From: Garcia nutans
Taxonomy: Eukaryota; Streptophyta; Magnoliopsida; Malpighiales; Euphorbiaceae
DNA length: 64,000 nucleotides
Assembly (NCBI GenBank): GCA_947685225.1
Contig: CANTUV010000009.1
Location: forward strand, 1,550,001-1,614,000
Direction of reading: 5' to 3'
Below are positions 48,716-62,082 of the stretch, piece after piece. Made by a program: the position numbers and the translations under genes. Each line of letters opens with the position of its first letter. Position 1 is the stretch's first letter. The notes under the pieces were generated by a model, which saw nothing but the letters and a program-made list of their open reading frames with translations, did not search any database and had not been told where the DNA came from.

Positions 48716-49376
48716 TGTTGGTTTATCCAACCCATGAAATTAATGGGTTTGGTAAGTTTATAAATTTGACTAAATTAAAATTAATGGGTTTGGTAAGTTT
48801 ATAATTTTGACTATATTAAAATTAAATAGATTTGGTGAGTTTACAATTTTGACTAGGTTAAAAAGAAAAGAAAAAAAATATTTAACACATTTTTCTAGCT
48901 ACCATTGTAATAGTCAAAATTAGGCATAAGTTAGGCACAAATTAATATGTTCACACATATTTGAAGGCCTATAAATAGCATTCATCTTATTCACTTTAAC
49001 ATACATAAGTGAAAAACAAGAGAGAAGAAATAAGAGAGGAAAAAGATTTTAAGTAGTTTGTGAGATAAATATTAGGGAATTATTTTCTAGTTTCTTGGTG
49101 TGATCATCCAAAGAGTAAAAAATTCGTTAGAGAGGTATTTAGATATTTTTTCTATTATTTGTGATCTTAAGTAGTCAAGTGAGGATTGCTTGAGAATTTG
49201 TTGTACTTGATTTCTTTGAATTAGTGAATTTTATTTCGGAGTTTGTCCCGTGATTTTTTCCATTACATTGGAGGATTTTTCACGTTAAATCTTGTATCTT
49301 CTTCTTGTGGTTATTCTTTGCTTCTTTCTATTGTGCATTCATTTACATAATTAATTATTGACTCAGAACCCCAATA
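48716..49376 (+). repeat. 5' LTR of the copia element
   Basis: 661 bp. Near its start are three tandem ~41-bp units built on AATTAATGGGTTTGGTAAGTT (about 48738-48860). A TATA box, CTATAAATAG, lies at about 48970, followed by leader sequence that is also part of the LTR transcript. Confidence 0.9.
48970..48979 (+). promoter_or_regulatory. TATA box in the copia 5' LTR
   Basis: CTATAAATAG is conserved in both LTRs (also at about 53682 in the 3' LTR), in the position expected for the LTR promoter. Confidence 0.65.
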
Positions 49377-49378
49377 AG

Positions 49379-49391
49379 TGGTATTAGAGCC
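49379..49391 (+). other. Primer binding site of the copia element
   Basis: TGGTATTAGAGCC begins 2 bases after the 5' LTR and differs at one base from the initiator tRNA-Met complement TGGTATCAGAGCC. Confidence 0.85.
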
Positions 49392-49450
49392 TTAGTTCTT
49401 TTGGTGTAGAATTAATTATGTAAATTAGAATTGAGGAATTCACAGGCACT

Positions 49451-50866
49451 ATGATTAAACTATCGAATTCAAATTGTTTAATTTGAAAGTTGAAGATGGA
49501 GGACCTTCTCTATTGTAAGAACTTGTATGATCCTATAAAATTAGGATCTAATAAGCCAAGTGAAAAATCAGATGATGATTGAGAGAAGATTCACAGAAAA
49601 ACTATTGGTACTATTCGACATTAGGTAGATAATAATGTCTACCATCATATAAGCAAAGAAGTTGATGCACAAAAATTATGAAAAGATTTAGAAACCATGT
49701 ATGAGAGAAAAAGTGCTTAGAATAACGCTTTTTCCATTAGAAAGCTTGTGAATTTGAAGCTAAGAGATGGACGATCCATTGCAGAACACTTGAGTGAGTT
49801 TCAAGAACTAGTAAATCAGTTCAGCATCATGAAGATAGCCCTAGATGATGAATTACAAGTATTATTACTCTTGAGTTCCTTGCCAGATAGTTGGGAGATC
49901 TTGGTGGTGTCTCTCAGTAACTCTGCTTCAAGCGGTGTTTTGTCTTTATCATTTGTAAAGGACAATCTTTATAATGAGGAGACTAGAAGAAAGGATATGA
50001 GCATTGATACTTCACAAGCTCTTGTTACAACTATAGAGAGCAGAGGTCCTAAAGGACATTATAAATCCAGAGGCAAGTCACAATCAAAAGTGAAATTCAG
50101 CTGTTATCACTACGGCAATGAGAGACATATAAAAAAAAACTGCAAAGTTTGGAAGAGGGAACAAAATGATGAGAAAAATCAAAAGAAGGCAGATGATCAA
50201 AATACCACTGCAACTGTTGCTGATGATAATGAAAAGATGGTTGTACTCTCCATTATTGAGGAGCATGACAAGGTTACTAGTTCTGACATGGAGTGAGTTG
50301 TTGATTCTACAACATCATACCATGCTACACCAAGGAGAGACATCTTTACTGTGTACAAAGCAGGTAATTTTGGCAGAGTAAAGATGGGTAATACCGGCTA
50401 TGCAGATATAGTAGGTATTGGTGATGCCTGTGTTCAGACAAATATTGGTTACATGTTGACTCTAAAGAATGTACGACATGTACCAGATTTACGTCTGAAT
50501 TTAATTTCTACTCATGTTCTGGATCTAGATGGTTATTACAATAACTTTGGTGATAAAAAGTAGAAACTCACCAAAGGCTCAATTGTAGTTGCCAAAGGTA
50601 GATTATGTTATACACTCTACAAGACTCAAGTGAAGATGATAAAAGGTACGCTGAATACAGTTGAAGATGATAATTCGCCAGACTTGTGGCACAAGAGGCT
50701 AGCTCATATGAGTGAAAAAGGGTTGAAAATTTTGGCAAAGAAGTCTCCCATTCCCTTTGCCAAATTTATGAGTCTAAACCCTTGTGATGATTGTTTGTAT
50801 GGCAAACAACATAGAGTTTCCTTTAGTAAAGTTCATCTGAAAGAAAAAATAATGTACTTGAATTAG
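49451..50866 (+). pseudogene. Copia gag, zinc knuckle, protease and pre-integrase region
   Basis: One frame runs from ATG 49451 (MIKLSNSNCLI) to 50866, interrupted by stops at 49484, 49580, 49622, 49679, 49718, 50294 and 50561 (first bases). Gag follows the copia pattern (NLKLRDGRSIAEHLSEFQ, LLLLSSLPDSWEILVVSLSN). The CCHC knuckle reads CYHYGNERHIKKNC, with the second Cys replaced by Tyr. The protease site DSGA appears as DSTT (about 50300), so it is catalytically lost. The pre-integrase HHCC region begins LWHKRLAHMSEKGL. A one-base loss in an A-run near 50845 shifts the frame before integrase. Confidence 0.9.
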
Positions 50867-52700
50867 TTTACTCTGATGTATGTGGTCCCATTGATGTGGA
50901 AACTTTAGGAGGCAATAGATATTTTATTACCTTTATCGATGATGCTTCACGAAAGGTTTGGGTGTTTGTTCTGAAATCAAAAGATTAGGTTCTTCAGCGT
51001 TTTAAGCATTTTCATGCAATGGTGGAAAGAGAAAAGACAACATCTTTAAAGTGTCTTCGCAGTGACAATAGAGGTGAATACACTTTAAAGGAGTTTGCAA
51101 ATTACTGCTTAGAGCATGGAATCAGACATGATAAGAATGTTCCTGGCACTCCACAGCATAATGGTGTAGCTGAAAGGACAAACAGAATTATCTTGGAGAA
51201 AGTTAGATCCATGCTGAAAATGGCTAAACTTCCTAAGCCATTTTAGGGTGAAGCACTCTATACCGCCTGCTACTTGATGAATCGTTCTCCATTAACTCCT
51301 TTGAATTTTGATGTACCTGAGAGAGTATGGTCTGGAAAAGATGTTGCTTACTCTTACTTGAAGGTATTTGGATGCAAGACTTTTGTCCATGTACTTAAGG
51401 AGCAGAGATAGAAACTTGATGATAGAGCTGTTCTATGCATGTTTTTGGGTTATGGAGATGCAGAGTTTGGATAAAAGTTATGGGATCCAGTGAAGAAGAA
51501 AATAATCAGATCCAGAAATGTAATCTTCCATGAACACAAGACCTTGTTGGACTCTGAGCAATCAGAGAAAATTACAAGTAGTGATGATATTCCTCTTCCT
51601 GAATTAATTTCTCCTTCAATCAAAAATGCCACAGATGAAGGAGAGTTGCTTGTAGAATATGGGATTAATGACATGGCAGTACCAGTTGATGCTGATGATG
51701 ATGCTGAGCAGGGAGAGCAACCTCTTTTTCCCCAGACTGTAGAAGAACCTCAAGTCAGAAGGTCAACCAGAGCATATCATCCATCTACCAAATATCCCAG
51801 TTCTGAGTATGTAACAGTTACTGAAGAGGGGGAGCCAAAAAGCTTTCAGAAAGTTCAGAATCATAAAGAGAAGACTCAGTGGATAAAAGCAATGCAGGAA
51901 GAGATGGGTTCTTTGAAAAAGAACAATACTTATGAGCTTGTTGAAATTTCAGAAGGTAGAAAAGTGTTGAAGAATAAATGGGTGTACAAGCTTAAGATGT
52001 ATGGACAGAATCTAGTAAAATACAAAGCTCGTTTGGTAGTAAAGGGTTTCAATAAGAAGAAAGTGATTGATTTTGATGAAATTTTTTCTCCTGTTTAGAA
52101 GATGAGCTCTATTCAAGTGATCCTTGGTTTGACTGCTAGCTTGGATCTTGAGCTTGAGCAGTTAGATGTGAAAACTGCATTCCTTCATGGTGATTTGGAG
52201 GAAGAAATTTACATGGAGCAACCTGACGGATTTGAAGTAAAAGGGAAAGAACACATGGTTTGCAGATTGATGAAGAGTCTGTATGGATTAAAACAGGCTC
52301 CGAGACAGTGGTATAAGAAATTTGACTCTTTCATGGTGAGTCATGGCTATACTAGAACAGAAGCAAATCATCGTATGTACTTCAAAATATTTTCAGATGG
52401 TAAATTTATCATTCTTTTGCTCTATGTGGATGATATGTTGATAATAGGGCAAGATGCTACTATAATTAGTGGTTTGAAAAAGGAGTTGTTTGGCTCCTTT
52501 GATATGAAAGATTTGGGACCAGCACGACGAATTTTAGGCATGCAGATTACTTGTGACAGAAAAGCTAAGAAGTTGTGGCTGTCGCAAGAAAAGTATTTTA
52601 AACAGGTTTTAAGCAGATTTAATATGAAGAATGCTAAGCCAATTAGCACACCTCTAGCTAATCACTTTGTACTTAGTAAGAAATCTTGTCCTTCTACTGA
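50851..52700 (+). pseudogene. Copia integrase and reverse transcriptase region
   Basis: The frame starting at 50851 reads NVLELVYSDVCGPIDVET (integrase), CLRSDNRGEYTLKEFANYC and GTPQHNGVAERTNR with the catalytic Asp and Glu region. Stops lie at 50986, 51244, 51409, 51472 and 52096 (first bases). Reverse transcriptase follows from 52102, with QLDVKTAFLHGDLEEEIYME, SLYGLKQAPRQWYKKF and the active-site YVDDMLIIG. A frameshift near 52700 separates it from RNase H. The region 51490-52098 is an uninterrupted 202-codon piece and 52102-52767 a 221-codon piece. Confidence 0.92.
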
Positions 52701-53242
52701 AAAAGGAAGGAATGGCGGTTATTCCTTACTCTTTTGTAGTCGGGAGTTTAATGTATGCAATGATTAGCACTCGACCAGATATTGCTCATGCTGTTGGTTT
52801 AGTCAGCAGGTTTCTTTTGAATCCTAGTAAAGATCACTAGAATGCGGTCAAATGGATTCACAAATATTTGAGAGGTACTTCTAAGAAGTGCTTATGCTTT
52901 AGAGGCTCAAAACCAATTCTAGAAGGATATACAGATGTGGATATGGCAGGTGACCTTGAAGGCAGGAAGTCGACTTCAAGGTATGTATTTACTTTTGCAG
53001 AGGGAGCTATATCATGGCAGTCCAAATTGCAAAAGTGTGTTGCTCTATCCACAACTGAGGCAGAGTATATAGCTATGATTGAAGCAAGTAAAGAGATGCT
53101 TTGGTTGAAAAGGTTTCTAGAAGAGTTGGAGTTGAAGCAGGGTGAGTATGTGATGAATTGTGACAGTCAAAGTGCTTTAGATTTGAGCAAGAATGCCACA
53201 TACCATGGTCGGACTAAGCATATTGATGTGAGATACCATTGA
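52700..53242 (+). pseudogene. Copia RNase H region
   Basis: After the frameshift the sequence reads VGSLMYAMISTRPDIAHAVG, a stop at 52838 in place of the Trp of KDHWNAVKWIHKYLRGTSK, then GYTDVDMAGDLEGRKSTSRY, AISWQSKLQKCVALSTTEAE and CDSQSALDLSKNATYHGRTK. It stops at 53240 where RYHWI would be expected. The RNase H catalytic acids appear present, but the polyprotein is broken. Confidence 0.9.
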
Positions 53243-53427
53243 ATTTGTGAAGTGGTGAATAATCAAGAGATGTTATTAAAGAAGATTCACACTGACAAAA
53301 ATTCAGCTGACATATTGACCAAAGTGGTGACTCGTGACAAACATCAGTTTTGCACCAAAATGGTGGGACTGAGTGGTAATTGAGCAATAGATGTGTGAAT
53401 ATCTCCCCATAGGTTAGAGGGGGAGAT

Positions 53428-54088
53428 TGTTGATTTATCCAACCCATGAAATTAATGAGTTTGGTAAGTTTACAATTTTGACTAAATTAAAATTAACGGG
53501 TTTGGTAAGTTTACAATTTTGACTAGATTAAAATTAAATAGGTTTGGTGAGTTTACAATTTTGATTAGGTTAAAAAGAAAAGGAAAAAAATATTTAACAT
53601 ATTTTTCTAGCCAACATTGTAATAGTCAAAATTAGACATAAGTTAGGCATAAATTAATATGTTCACATATATTTGAAGACCTATAAATAGCCTTCATCTT
53701 ATTCACTTCAACATACATAAGTGAAATACAAGAGAGAAGAAATAAGAGAGGAAAAAGATTTCAAGTAGTTTGTGAGACAAATATTAGAGAATTATTCTCT
53801 AGTTTCTTGGCGTGATCATCCAAAAAGTGAAAAATTCGCTAGAGAGGTATTTAGATATTTTCTCTATTATTTATGATCTTAAGTAGTCAAGTGAGGATTG
53901 TTTGAGAATTTGTTGTACTTGATTTCTTTGATAGTGAATTTTATTTCGGAGTGTGTCACGTATAGTTTTTTCCTCTACACTGGAAGGTTTTCTACGTTAA
54001 ATCTTGTATCTTCTTCTTGCGGTTATTCTTTGCTTCTTCCTATTGTGCATTCATTTACACAATTAATTATTGACTCAGAACCCCAACA
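53428..54088 (+). repeat. 3' LTR of the copia element
   Basis: 661 bp, equal in length to the 5' LTR, preceded by the purine tract at about 53419-53426 and followed by target duplication GTTTA. It includes the same tandem 41-bp units and the CTATAAATAG box. Confidence 0.92.
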
Positions 54089-54093
54089 GTTTA

Positions 54094-56665
54094 TATATAT
54101 ATATATATATGAGGCATTAAATATGTAGATAATTTTTCTTTAAAAATTCAATTAAATTTTAAATAATTAAGTCCTGATAATCTTATTCTTGTATATCTTA
54201 TGTTTATTGATCTCATCAATAAATTAAATTTTCAAATAATTATAACACTATATCAATAAACACATTGCAATTTCAAATTACCAACATTCTTTTCATATGA
54301 TATTACATCCCCCAAATTTTTACTTTTTTTTTAATAATATATATATGTATTATTTATCAATGTAAATATATTTTGGTCTCAAATTCTAAATCTTATAAGT
54401 CTAGCCTAATAAATAATTTTAAATATTTAATCATATTATTATTAAAAAAAATTAATAATATTAATTATTCAACTATTTATTTTTTAAAAAATAATAAAAT
54501 TTATTACTCTCTTTAATGAGAATTCTGTCTTATTTTTTATAGAACATCAAAATTTAATTTTAAAAAATATTTTATATTACTTCTATTACTTACATTTTTG
54601 TCATATAAGTCAATAAATTTTCTTAAAATTGCAGTTTTTAAAATAATTTTATATTTAATCACAGTGCTTTAACGTTGTTTTAAAATTGTTTTTTGGATGC
54701 CATGGATTCAATTGCAATATCTTTTTTTAGTAATTATAATGATTTAATAATATTGAAAATAATAGAATATTTTTGTGATTTAAAAAATGACATGTTCTTT
54801 CTTTTTTCTTTTTATGTATATTAAAATTTAGTAATTTAATTTAAGTCTATTTTGAGATTATTTTATAATGACTCGGTAGATTTTTAATTTTTTTAATTTT
54901 ATTAATTATATAACTATTTATTTTTTAACAATCTCAATATTTAATTTTAAATTTGTTCATATATTTTATCTAGGTTATTTTTATAGTTTTTGCTATTTAT
55001 CAAGAGATTTCCTCAAAAATATTTATTTTTTTAAAAAATCAAAATTTTAAATTTCAATTTTAAAAATATTTCACTGTTAAAGCGATACATATTATACCCT
55101 TATTAGCTTAATTCATTATTATGAGAATGCATATTATTTATAAACTATAAAAGAACACGTGATATTGCAGATATTTTTATTTTTTAAAATTCTATAATAG
55201 TTTCAAATCAATAACTATTTATCCACAACTCTAAATTAAAAAAAAATAAAATTAGTATATATAATGATAAATCCAATCATACAAATCAAAGTCAAAGGTA
55301 AAATTATTTTTCCATATGAGTGTGGAAAAATGACATGAAATTTGGTATGTTTGCAAATGCCAATGATAAAAAAGGAATTTTTTTTCCATGATTTTATATA
55401 TAAATGAACCATATTAAATAAAACATATTGGCAAAATATGTATGAAATTTTTATGCAAAAAGCTTGTGAAGAAGTACTAATTGTGAATAGATAATCACAT
55501 ACTTCTTCTTCCAACAAATTTCTTTATTATATATATATTCATGTTATTACATACCTCATTCTTTTATGTTTTAAAAATTTCTTAACACATAAAGTTCAAA
55601 AAAAAATTTCTTAACATAATAATTTACTTGTTAAGTTTTTGAGATATTGGAGTAAACTAAATTATGAAAATTATTTAAATTATCACAGGCAATTACTAGT
55701 TTTGTTTAACATTAAGAATTTTAGGATGTGAAAGGATTGACATCTTGGAATTTTTAGCCACTAGTGATTGCTAGATTTATGATGAATGAAAGCTTCAAAA
55801 GTGAAAAAATTTTAGTATATATTAATTACGGTTTGATTTATGATTTGTAAAAAATCATGTATCTTAATAAATGTATATATTTTTTTTTGCAGGATGACAC
55901 TTATTTCATTAGTAATCCTCATAGGATATGGTCCATATTCATAACTCAGAATTTATAGATAATGAATGATGTGATGGAGATTTTTTAAAGTAAATATTTA
56001 TTCTTGTTCGTAAAAATAATTTATCATTACCATAAATATTAAATTAAATGTACACTCACTAAAATTCATTAGCTTTATTCAATTAGAATTCATTTGCAAA
56101 TTACAGTAATTCTAATGGTATTTGATTCAATTTATGTTTGAGTGGTAATGGAGCCTACACACATATATATAATGCAATTTAAAGCAATCAGATTGAACAT
56201 ATGCAAAAAAAAAAAAAAAAAAAGACAGAAAGTGTAAATTAAATAATCGAAAAGTTAATGATTTTGCCATATATAAAAGTTTCATCAAATTAAATATCTT
56301 TATACAGTTAATGATTCCAAATTTATAAAATCACAGTGCCAAATCCATATAAAATTCTTTTGATTTGCAAATGAGTTTCATTTAAAATGGAGCTTTGCTA
56401 ATTTAATACTTCAAAATTCGTAACTTGGGAAAAATTATGACTACGTCATTTGTTTCGATAAAATATCAATTTTGATCCTTTTTTTCTCTCAGTTTCTTGT
56501 TTTTTCCCCTTTAATGAATTTAAGGCAACACTTAATTGAGCAACATAATCCAGGGTGACTACAGTCAGCTGTGTTTAGAAAAATTTGTAAAAAAAAAAAC
56601 ATTTAGAGACCATTTAATGATTCAAATTCTGATATTCTAACAAACTATTTTTAAAATATAAAATT
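54094..56665. other. AT-rich intergenic DNA
   Basis: A (TA)n run directly follows the copia insertion. No gene recognised. A segment at about 55265-55340 (CAAATCAAAGTCAAAGGTAA ... ATATGAGTGTGG) recurs at about 62175-62240 beyond the second copia element. An A-run of about 18 bases lies near 56205-56222. Confidence 0.5.
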
Positions 56666-56912
56666 TGTTATAAATAAAAGAAGAGATAAAATATATGGAT
56701 AACGAGAAATAAGAGAAATTTCTTTATTCTTAATTGTATAACATGCACCACTTATAATGTGGCGTATATAATGGTATAAATATAATTTAGATGAGAATAA
56801 AAGATTATAATTATAATCAAATTAAATTCTAATTTGAATAGGATCGAACTAATCATAATCTTGATAGGATAAAATTAATCTAATTAAATAGTCATACACA
56901 TATTTTCTAATA
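56666..56912 (-). repeat. 3' LTR of the minus-strand copia element
   Basis: Shares with 61835-62082 the runs TGCACCACTTATAATG and AAAGATTATAATTATAATCA and the end TATTTTCTAA. Many mismatches indicate an older insertion than the other elements here. Confidence 0.8.
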
Positions 56913-57099
56913 CTTTTTCTTAGATAACCACCCATATGAATATGTCTCATTAAAACTTTGCTAAGAAAAACTCAGTAGGACAAAAATTTAGCGGAGAAAA
57001 AAGAGTACAGTATTTATAGGTAATTTTTTCTAAAAAATATATCCAACTAAGATATTTTAATTGAACATATCCCAACATTGTGTACTTATTTTTTGAAGA

Positions 57100-57627
57100 C
57101 TAATGTCGGCAATATCTTTGTAAATAAATCTGCTGGATTATCACTTGAATGAACTTTACAAATATCGATTGTTTATTCTTTCATGAGTTCATAAGTGTAA
57201 AAGAACTTTGGTGATATATATTTGGTCATATCACGTTTTATGTAGTGTCCTTTAATTTGTGTAATATATGTTATACTATATTCATACAATATTGTTAGTT
57301 TGTCGCCTTTTACATGTGATCCACAAGCTTTTCTAATATATTTAATTATGATTCTCAACCATACATATTTTCTTCTGGCTTCATGAATGACTAATATCTC
57401 TGAATGATTTGGTAAAGTTGCAGCGATTATTTGCTTCATACATCAACATGAAATAATAATATTATCATTTGTGAAAGTATAAACCATTCAGATGTGCCAT
57501 GTAGATAGCATAGAACATGTTTCACTCCATTATAATATCTTCTAGTTGGTATAAAACTAAACCTTGAAAATAAATTAACTGTAAAAATAATATTTGATCT
57601 TGTATTGTTAGCAAGATATAAAATCAT
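57100..57627 (-). pseudogene. Copia RNase H remnant (minus strand)
   Basis: Minus-strand frames give YLANNTRSNIIFTVNLFSRF with SFIPTRRYYNGVKHVLCYLH (57627-57470), then LPNHSEILVIHEARRKYVWL and KGHYIKRDMTKYISPKFFYT (57439-57173). These match the C-terminal copia RNase H, where SNHSEILAIHEA and TKHISPKFF are usual. The two frames are offset and the catalytic region is incomplete, so it is dead. Confidence 0.82.
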
Positions 57628-60600
57628 CCCTATTATACCGAGATATGATATTTCAGGATCAAGAATCTCTTCATTATCTTTTCATAAGCAAAAAAAAATC
57701 TCCTTTTACAGCAAGAAAATAAATAATCATTGGAGTTTAATGGATAATATTTATCCATGTAAAATTCTTTTTAAATATTTCAAAATATGATGCTTGATGG
57801 ATAAGAATTCTATTTGACAGATATGCAACTTGAAAACTAAGACAAAATTTAGTTTTTCCAAGATCATTCATTTTAAATTTCTTTCTTAAATAGTCTGCAG
57901 TAATTGAGATCTCTTATTTAGTTCTCAGTATATTTAAATCAGTAACATAAATTGTAATTACGATAAATACTGAATTTATCTTTTGGATAAAAATACATGG
58001 ACAAATGAAATTATTTTCATATCCATTTGCTCTAAGTTTTAAATAGGTGATTATATCACATCCACCTAGATTACTTTAGCTTATATCAGGATTTTTGAAG
58101 CTCAATACAATATATTTGTCAAATTATTATATGCTTCAGGCATCTTGATGCTTCATGCATCTTGAATTCTTTATGGATTTTCATATATATGTCATTATTT
58201 AATGAATCATATAAGTAAACTGTCACATCTATCAAATATATGTTGAGCCTTTTAGAGACTGCCAAACAAATAAAAAATCTAAAGATAATAACATACATGA
58301 CAGGAGAATATGTCTCATTATAAACTACATAAGGACTTTATGAGAATTCTTGTACTACAAGTTGTACCTTGTATTTTACAATTTCATTTAAGTCATTTCT
58401 CTTATGAGTCATGAGTAAGTTGTCATAATATAATGTCAAGCCCTTAAGGGAATGCAAAACTAATTTTAAAAGTAATTGCACTCATAATAGGGGAAATGTT
58501 TTCTTTTTCATAATCTCATTTTATTCACTTCTTTTATATATAATACTCTATGGGTCTGACATCTTCTATTTCTGGACTACTGGTCTAAATATTATATGTT
58601 TAGCAAATAAATTTAGCTTGGCCTATATGACTTCTTTTCATTTTGGCCAATTACTTCGACGTTAATAATTTTAATAATTTTTAGGCTTAAGCATATTTCA
58701 ATAATTTCAACAGCAATATATGCAAATATATTATCAACAATAATTTCACCTATTTCTCACATATTTTTAGGTTTTAATGATATCTCATAATTTTTGGTAC
58801 CGGAACCACTTTCAGGGTCACTTTTCTAGAAATATATAGTTGTTAATTTATGTTACTTTTGACCTCTTCGAGAGTATCATTTTAAAATTATTCATTTTTT
58901 CTTCTTTCAAAAAATAATATTTTGAATCTAGTAACTCACCACGCTTTAAACGTGTATTAGATTTATTGACTGTCGTATTAATAAAATATCTTATATGGAT
59001 AATCAATTGAGCAGGAGTATTAGAAGCTGAAATATATGATTTAGACACCTTCTAGGTATCCGTAAAGATATCTGGTAACTGATTCGTAATATTCTGCAAA
59101 CAAATTATTTTTTAAACTTTCAGTTCACATTGATTTGTATGTGCATCAAGATTAGAAAAAGTTTGTATATTCCAACTAATCTCCTAATTTTTTGGCCATT
59201 TACTTTTATCTTTCCCTAATGGTGAGAAAACAACTTACTAAAAATCTTGTTCTAGAAAATTTATCATTAGCGATCCATAACATCTAAAATAGACTATCAA
59301 AATTTACATAGATATTAAGATAATATTAATAATCTATTTTATTTCTTTGAGGGGATGCAATAAGAACATATACACTAAAATAAGAAATTTTAATATCATA
59401 AATTCTAAATAAAATATATTATGTCAAATAAACACAATTTATAAACTAAAAAACTTATGAAATGTAGACAATCAAATATAAATTAAAAGTGCAACACAAA
59501 TGATAACATGTATCTAAACATGTATATATGCAGATATAAGAAGTTTGATTTTATAAGTGTAAGAATAATAATTAATCATAAAATCTTAATAAATAATAAT
59601 TCAGCTAAACCATATTGAGTATGAGCATAAGTAATAAAATGTTCAATGGTAATATAACTATAAAATACTTTTTAAGTGAATTCATATGCATTATCCAAAT
59701 AAACATTATCATTAACTTTATAATTTGAGCAAGAAATTTAGCAAAAATAATATTATGAGTTGACAATATATAACCATCGAGTTGAAACATCAATCAAAAT
59801 CATAAAGTATCTTAATAGTCTACAAGATTAATGGGTAGAGCTATAAATATCCTCATGTATTTTTTTAAAGTTCAGGGAAATTTAAATATAATTTAAATGG
59901 TGAAAGTCTCATAATTAATCCACCTTGAGCATGAGAAGCACAAAAATCATCATCAAAATTTTTTTTTCAGTAAGTATCCATTTGTATTCTTAATAATACG
60001 TCACATTATGTTTAACCTTGTAAGACCAAAACGATCATATTAAAGTATAAAAATTTAAAAATTTATGCACTTTCAGTGCATATAGTGTAACTTAACAATC
60101 TTTATTTTTATAAAGTACAATATAGTTAAAAAAAATTTAAATTTCTTAAATATGAACTTCTGGTTCAAATTCGTAGAGTTAACATATAAAAATCCAATAT
60201 TTTTATTATTTTATTTCAATAAAAAATTTATTGTGACGTATTTTTTAACATTTAATAGGTTTTTTCGGGATCTACTTGAATATAATATATTATTGAAATA
60301 CTATTTTATCAAAATTAGAATATAAGGTGGACTCTTCTGCAGTCTTTAATCACATTTGCAGAACCGGATATCTTATTAATATTATTTTCTATTAATGTTA
60401 ATTATAATAAATATTCTATGATCATAAAAAATTATGAGAATTATCACTTTTGATTTTAAAATTGATAGGAAAAAAAATTTCACCATAATCATTTTTTTTC
60501 AAGATCTCATTTATGACCTTAAAAAAATATCACATTCACTTCAGAGAATGAAGTTAAGTCAATTAGACAAGTTTGATGATTTTTCATCAAGAGCTAAAAA

Positions 60601-61834
60601 TTTTATTTAGCTACAGGTAAAAAATTAATTCAAAATATTTTGTGAACCTATACTCTCAATATTGCTACTGCAGGAGCACATTTGAAGCATGAAAAATTGA
60701 ATATTACCAAAAAGACTTTAATAAATTCTTAATAATAAAATAATCAATTTTCCATTTATCATTTGAATAATTAAAAAAAAATCATTATTTCCAAACGATC
60801 CTGCAAGGATGCTTGATTTTCTTTTCATAATATCTCTAAAATTTACAATATCAATGTGAACCTCATTATTAAGTATCCATCGTAGATAATTTCTTCAGAA
60901 AATATCAAGGGTAATAAATTCAAATTTTATAAGATTTAATATTATAAATATATTAAATTTAAATAAAATTCATAAACAAGAAATATTACAGTACTATTAA
61001 ATAAATAAAGATTAAAAATTAGAGTTTAAATATCATAACTTCAAATTACAAATGATCATATTAAATTATAGTCAATATCAATTTATTTACTAACTTCACT
61101 CGGTACATAAATATTTGCTCATAATTTTATATTTTTTTTTATTTTCATATACTATATTAAGTTATTATATATATAATCATAATCACAAAAATAACCATTA
61201 AATTCAAATAAAATTTCAAAATTTATTTACTCCTCCTTATTTTAAGGATATATATACTATTAATAATCCAATATGTATATATATATACATATTTATTAAA
61301 CAGTAAACTAGCACATACATATACATAATCAAAAAACCACTTATACATAATATGCATGAATTTCAAAACTTCAAATCACGGAAACATGATTGGTAAATGG
61401 GTACACATTTATGCTTTGCATCATTATACTCAAAACAACCTATATATTTTTATAGGTGATGCTATGTATTGGATTTTGCAAACCCATTGTTCATTAGTAA
61501 AAGGTATCTGCGGATAATGTAAACAATAATCAAAATTCATTGAGTGGATTATCACGAAAAGAAATCAATATTATGCCAAAAATAGGTCAACGGTTGAAAT
61601 TTCGAAAAACTACAAGAAGTTATATTTGTTTATAATGATTCAACATGGGAGTTCTCATATTATTTGATCGAAAAAAAACTTTTAAATATTAATTATGTTA
61701 AATCATTAAAAAAACATAAATTAAATGCGATAATGTATGTTGATTATAGAATAATAGTTTTCTTACAAAATGAAAAAATTTAAATTTTTCTTTCTTCATT
61801 ATTATAATTTGTAGAAACTATCGTGATAATAACG
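57628..61834 (-). pseudogene. Rest of the decayed copia body
   Basis: By position this should be reverse transcriptase, integrase and gag. I see no intact motif blocks, only short frames. Assignment rests on its place between the two LTRs, and secondary insertions may be present. Confidence 0.5.
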
Positions 61835-62082
61835 TGTTATAAATAAAAGAAAATAGAAAATTTATAGAAAATAAAAAATTAGAGAAATTTTTTTATTTTT
61901 AATTTGTATATTATGCACCACTTATAATGGGGTATATATAGTGTTATAAGTAAAATTTAGATGAAAATAAAAGATTATAATTATAATCAAATTAAATCCT
62001 AATTTGAATAGGATAAAACTAATCATAATTTTAATAAGATAAAGTTAATCTAATTAAGTAGTAATCAACATATTTTCTAACA
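61835..62082 (-). repeat. 5' LTR of the minus-strand copia element
   Basis: 248 bp, starting (minus strand) TGTTAGAAAATATG at 62082 and ending TTATAACA at 61835. The primer-site-like sequence lies at about 61818-61834. Confidence 0.8.

Larger units (their letters stand above)
48716..54088 (+). mobile_element. Complete Ty1/copia retrotransposon, recently decayed
   Basis: 5373 bp between identical target duplications GTTTA (48711-48715 and 54089-54093). The LTRs are 661 bp each (48716-49376 and 53428-54088), start TGTTG and end CCAA(C/T)A, and are very similar by eye. A primer binding site TGGTATTAGAGCC follows at 49379, and a GGGGGAGA purine tract precedes the 3' LTR. One gag-pol reading frame covers gag, zinc knuckle, protease, integrase, reverse transcriptase and RNase H in the copia order, broken by stops and two frameshifts. 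The sequence looks like the Tork/Tnt1 branch. It is inactive on its own. Confidence 0.95.
56666..62082 (-). mobile_element. Degenerate Ty1/copia retrotransposon, minus strand
   Basis: About 5.4 kb between two ~248-bp LTRs in direct orientation (56666-56912 and 61835-62082). On the minus strand the LTR starts TGTTAGAAAATATG and ends TTATAACA. Just inside the upstream LTR lies CGTTATTATCACGATAG, a variant of the CGTTATCAGCACGA primer-site region seen in one plant copia group. Only the RNase H end remains readable; the rest is full of stops. The 3' internal part, including AAAACTTTGCTAAGAAAAAC read on the plus strand near 56955, also matches the spacer of this group. A clear target duplication was not found (AAATT on one side, AAAAT on the other). 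Confidence 0.82.
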
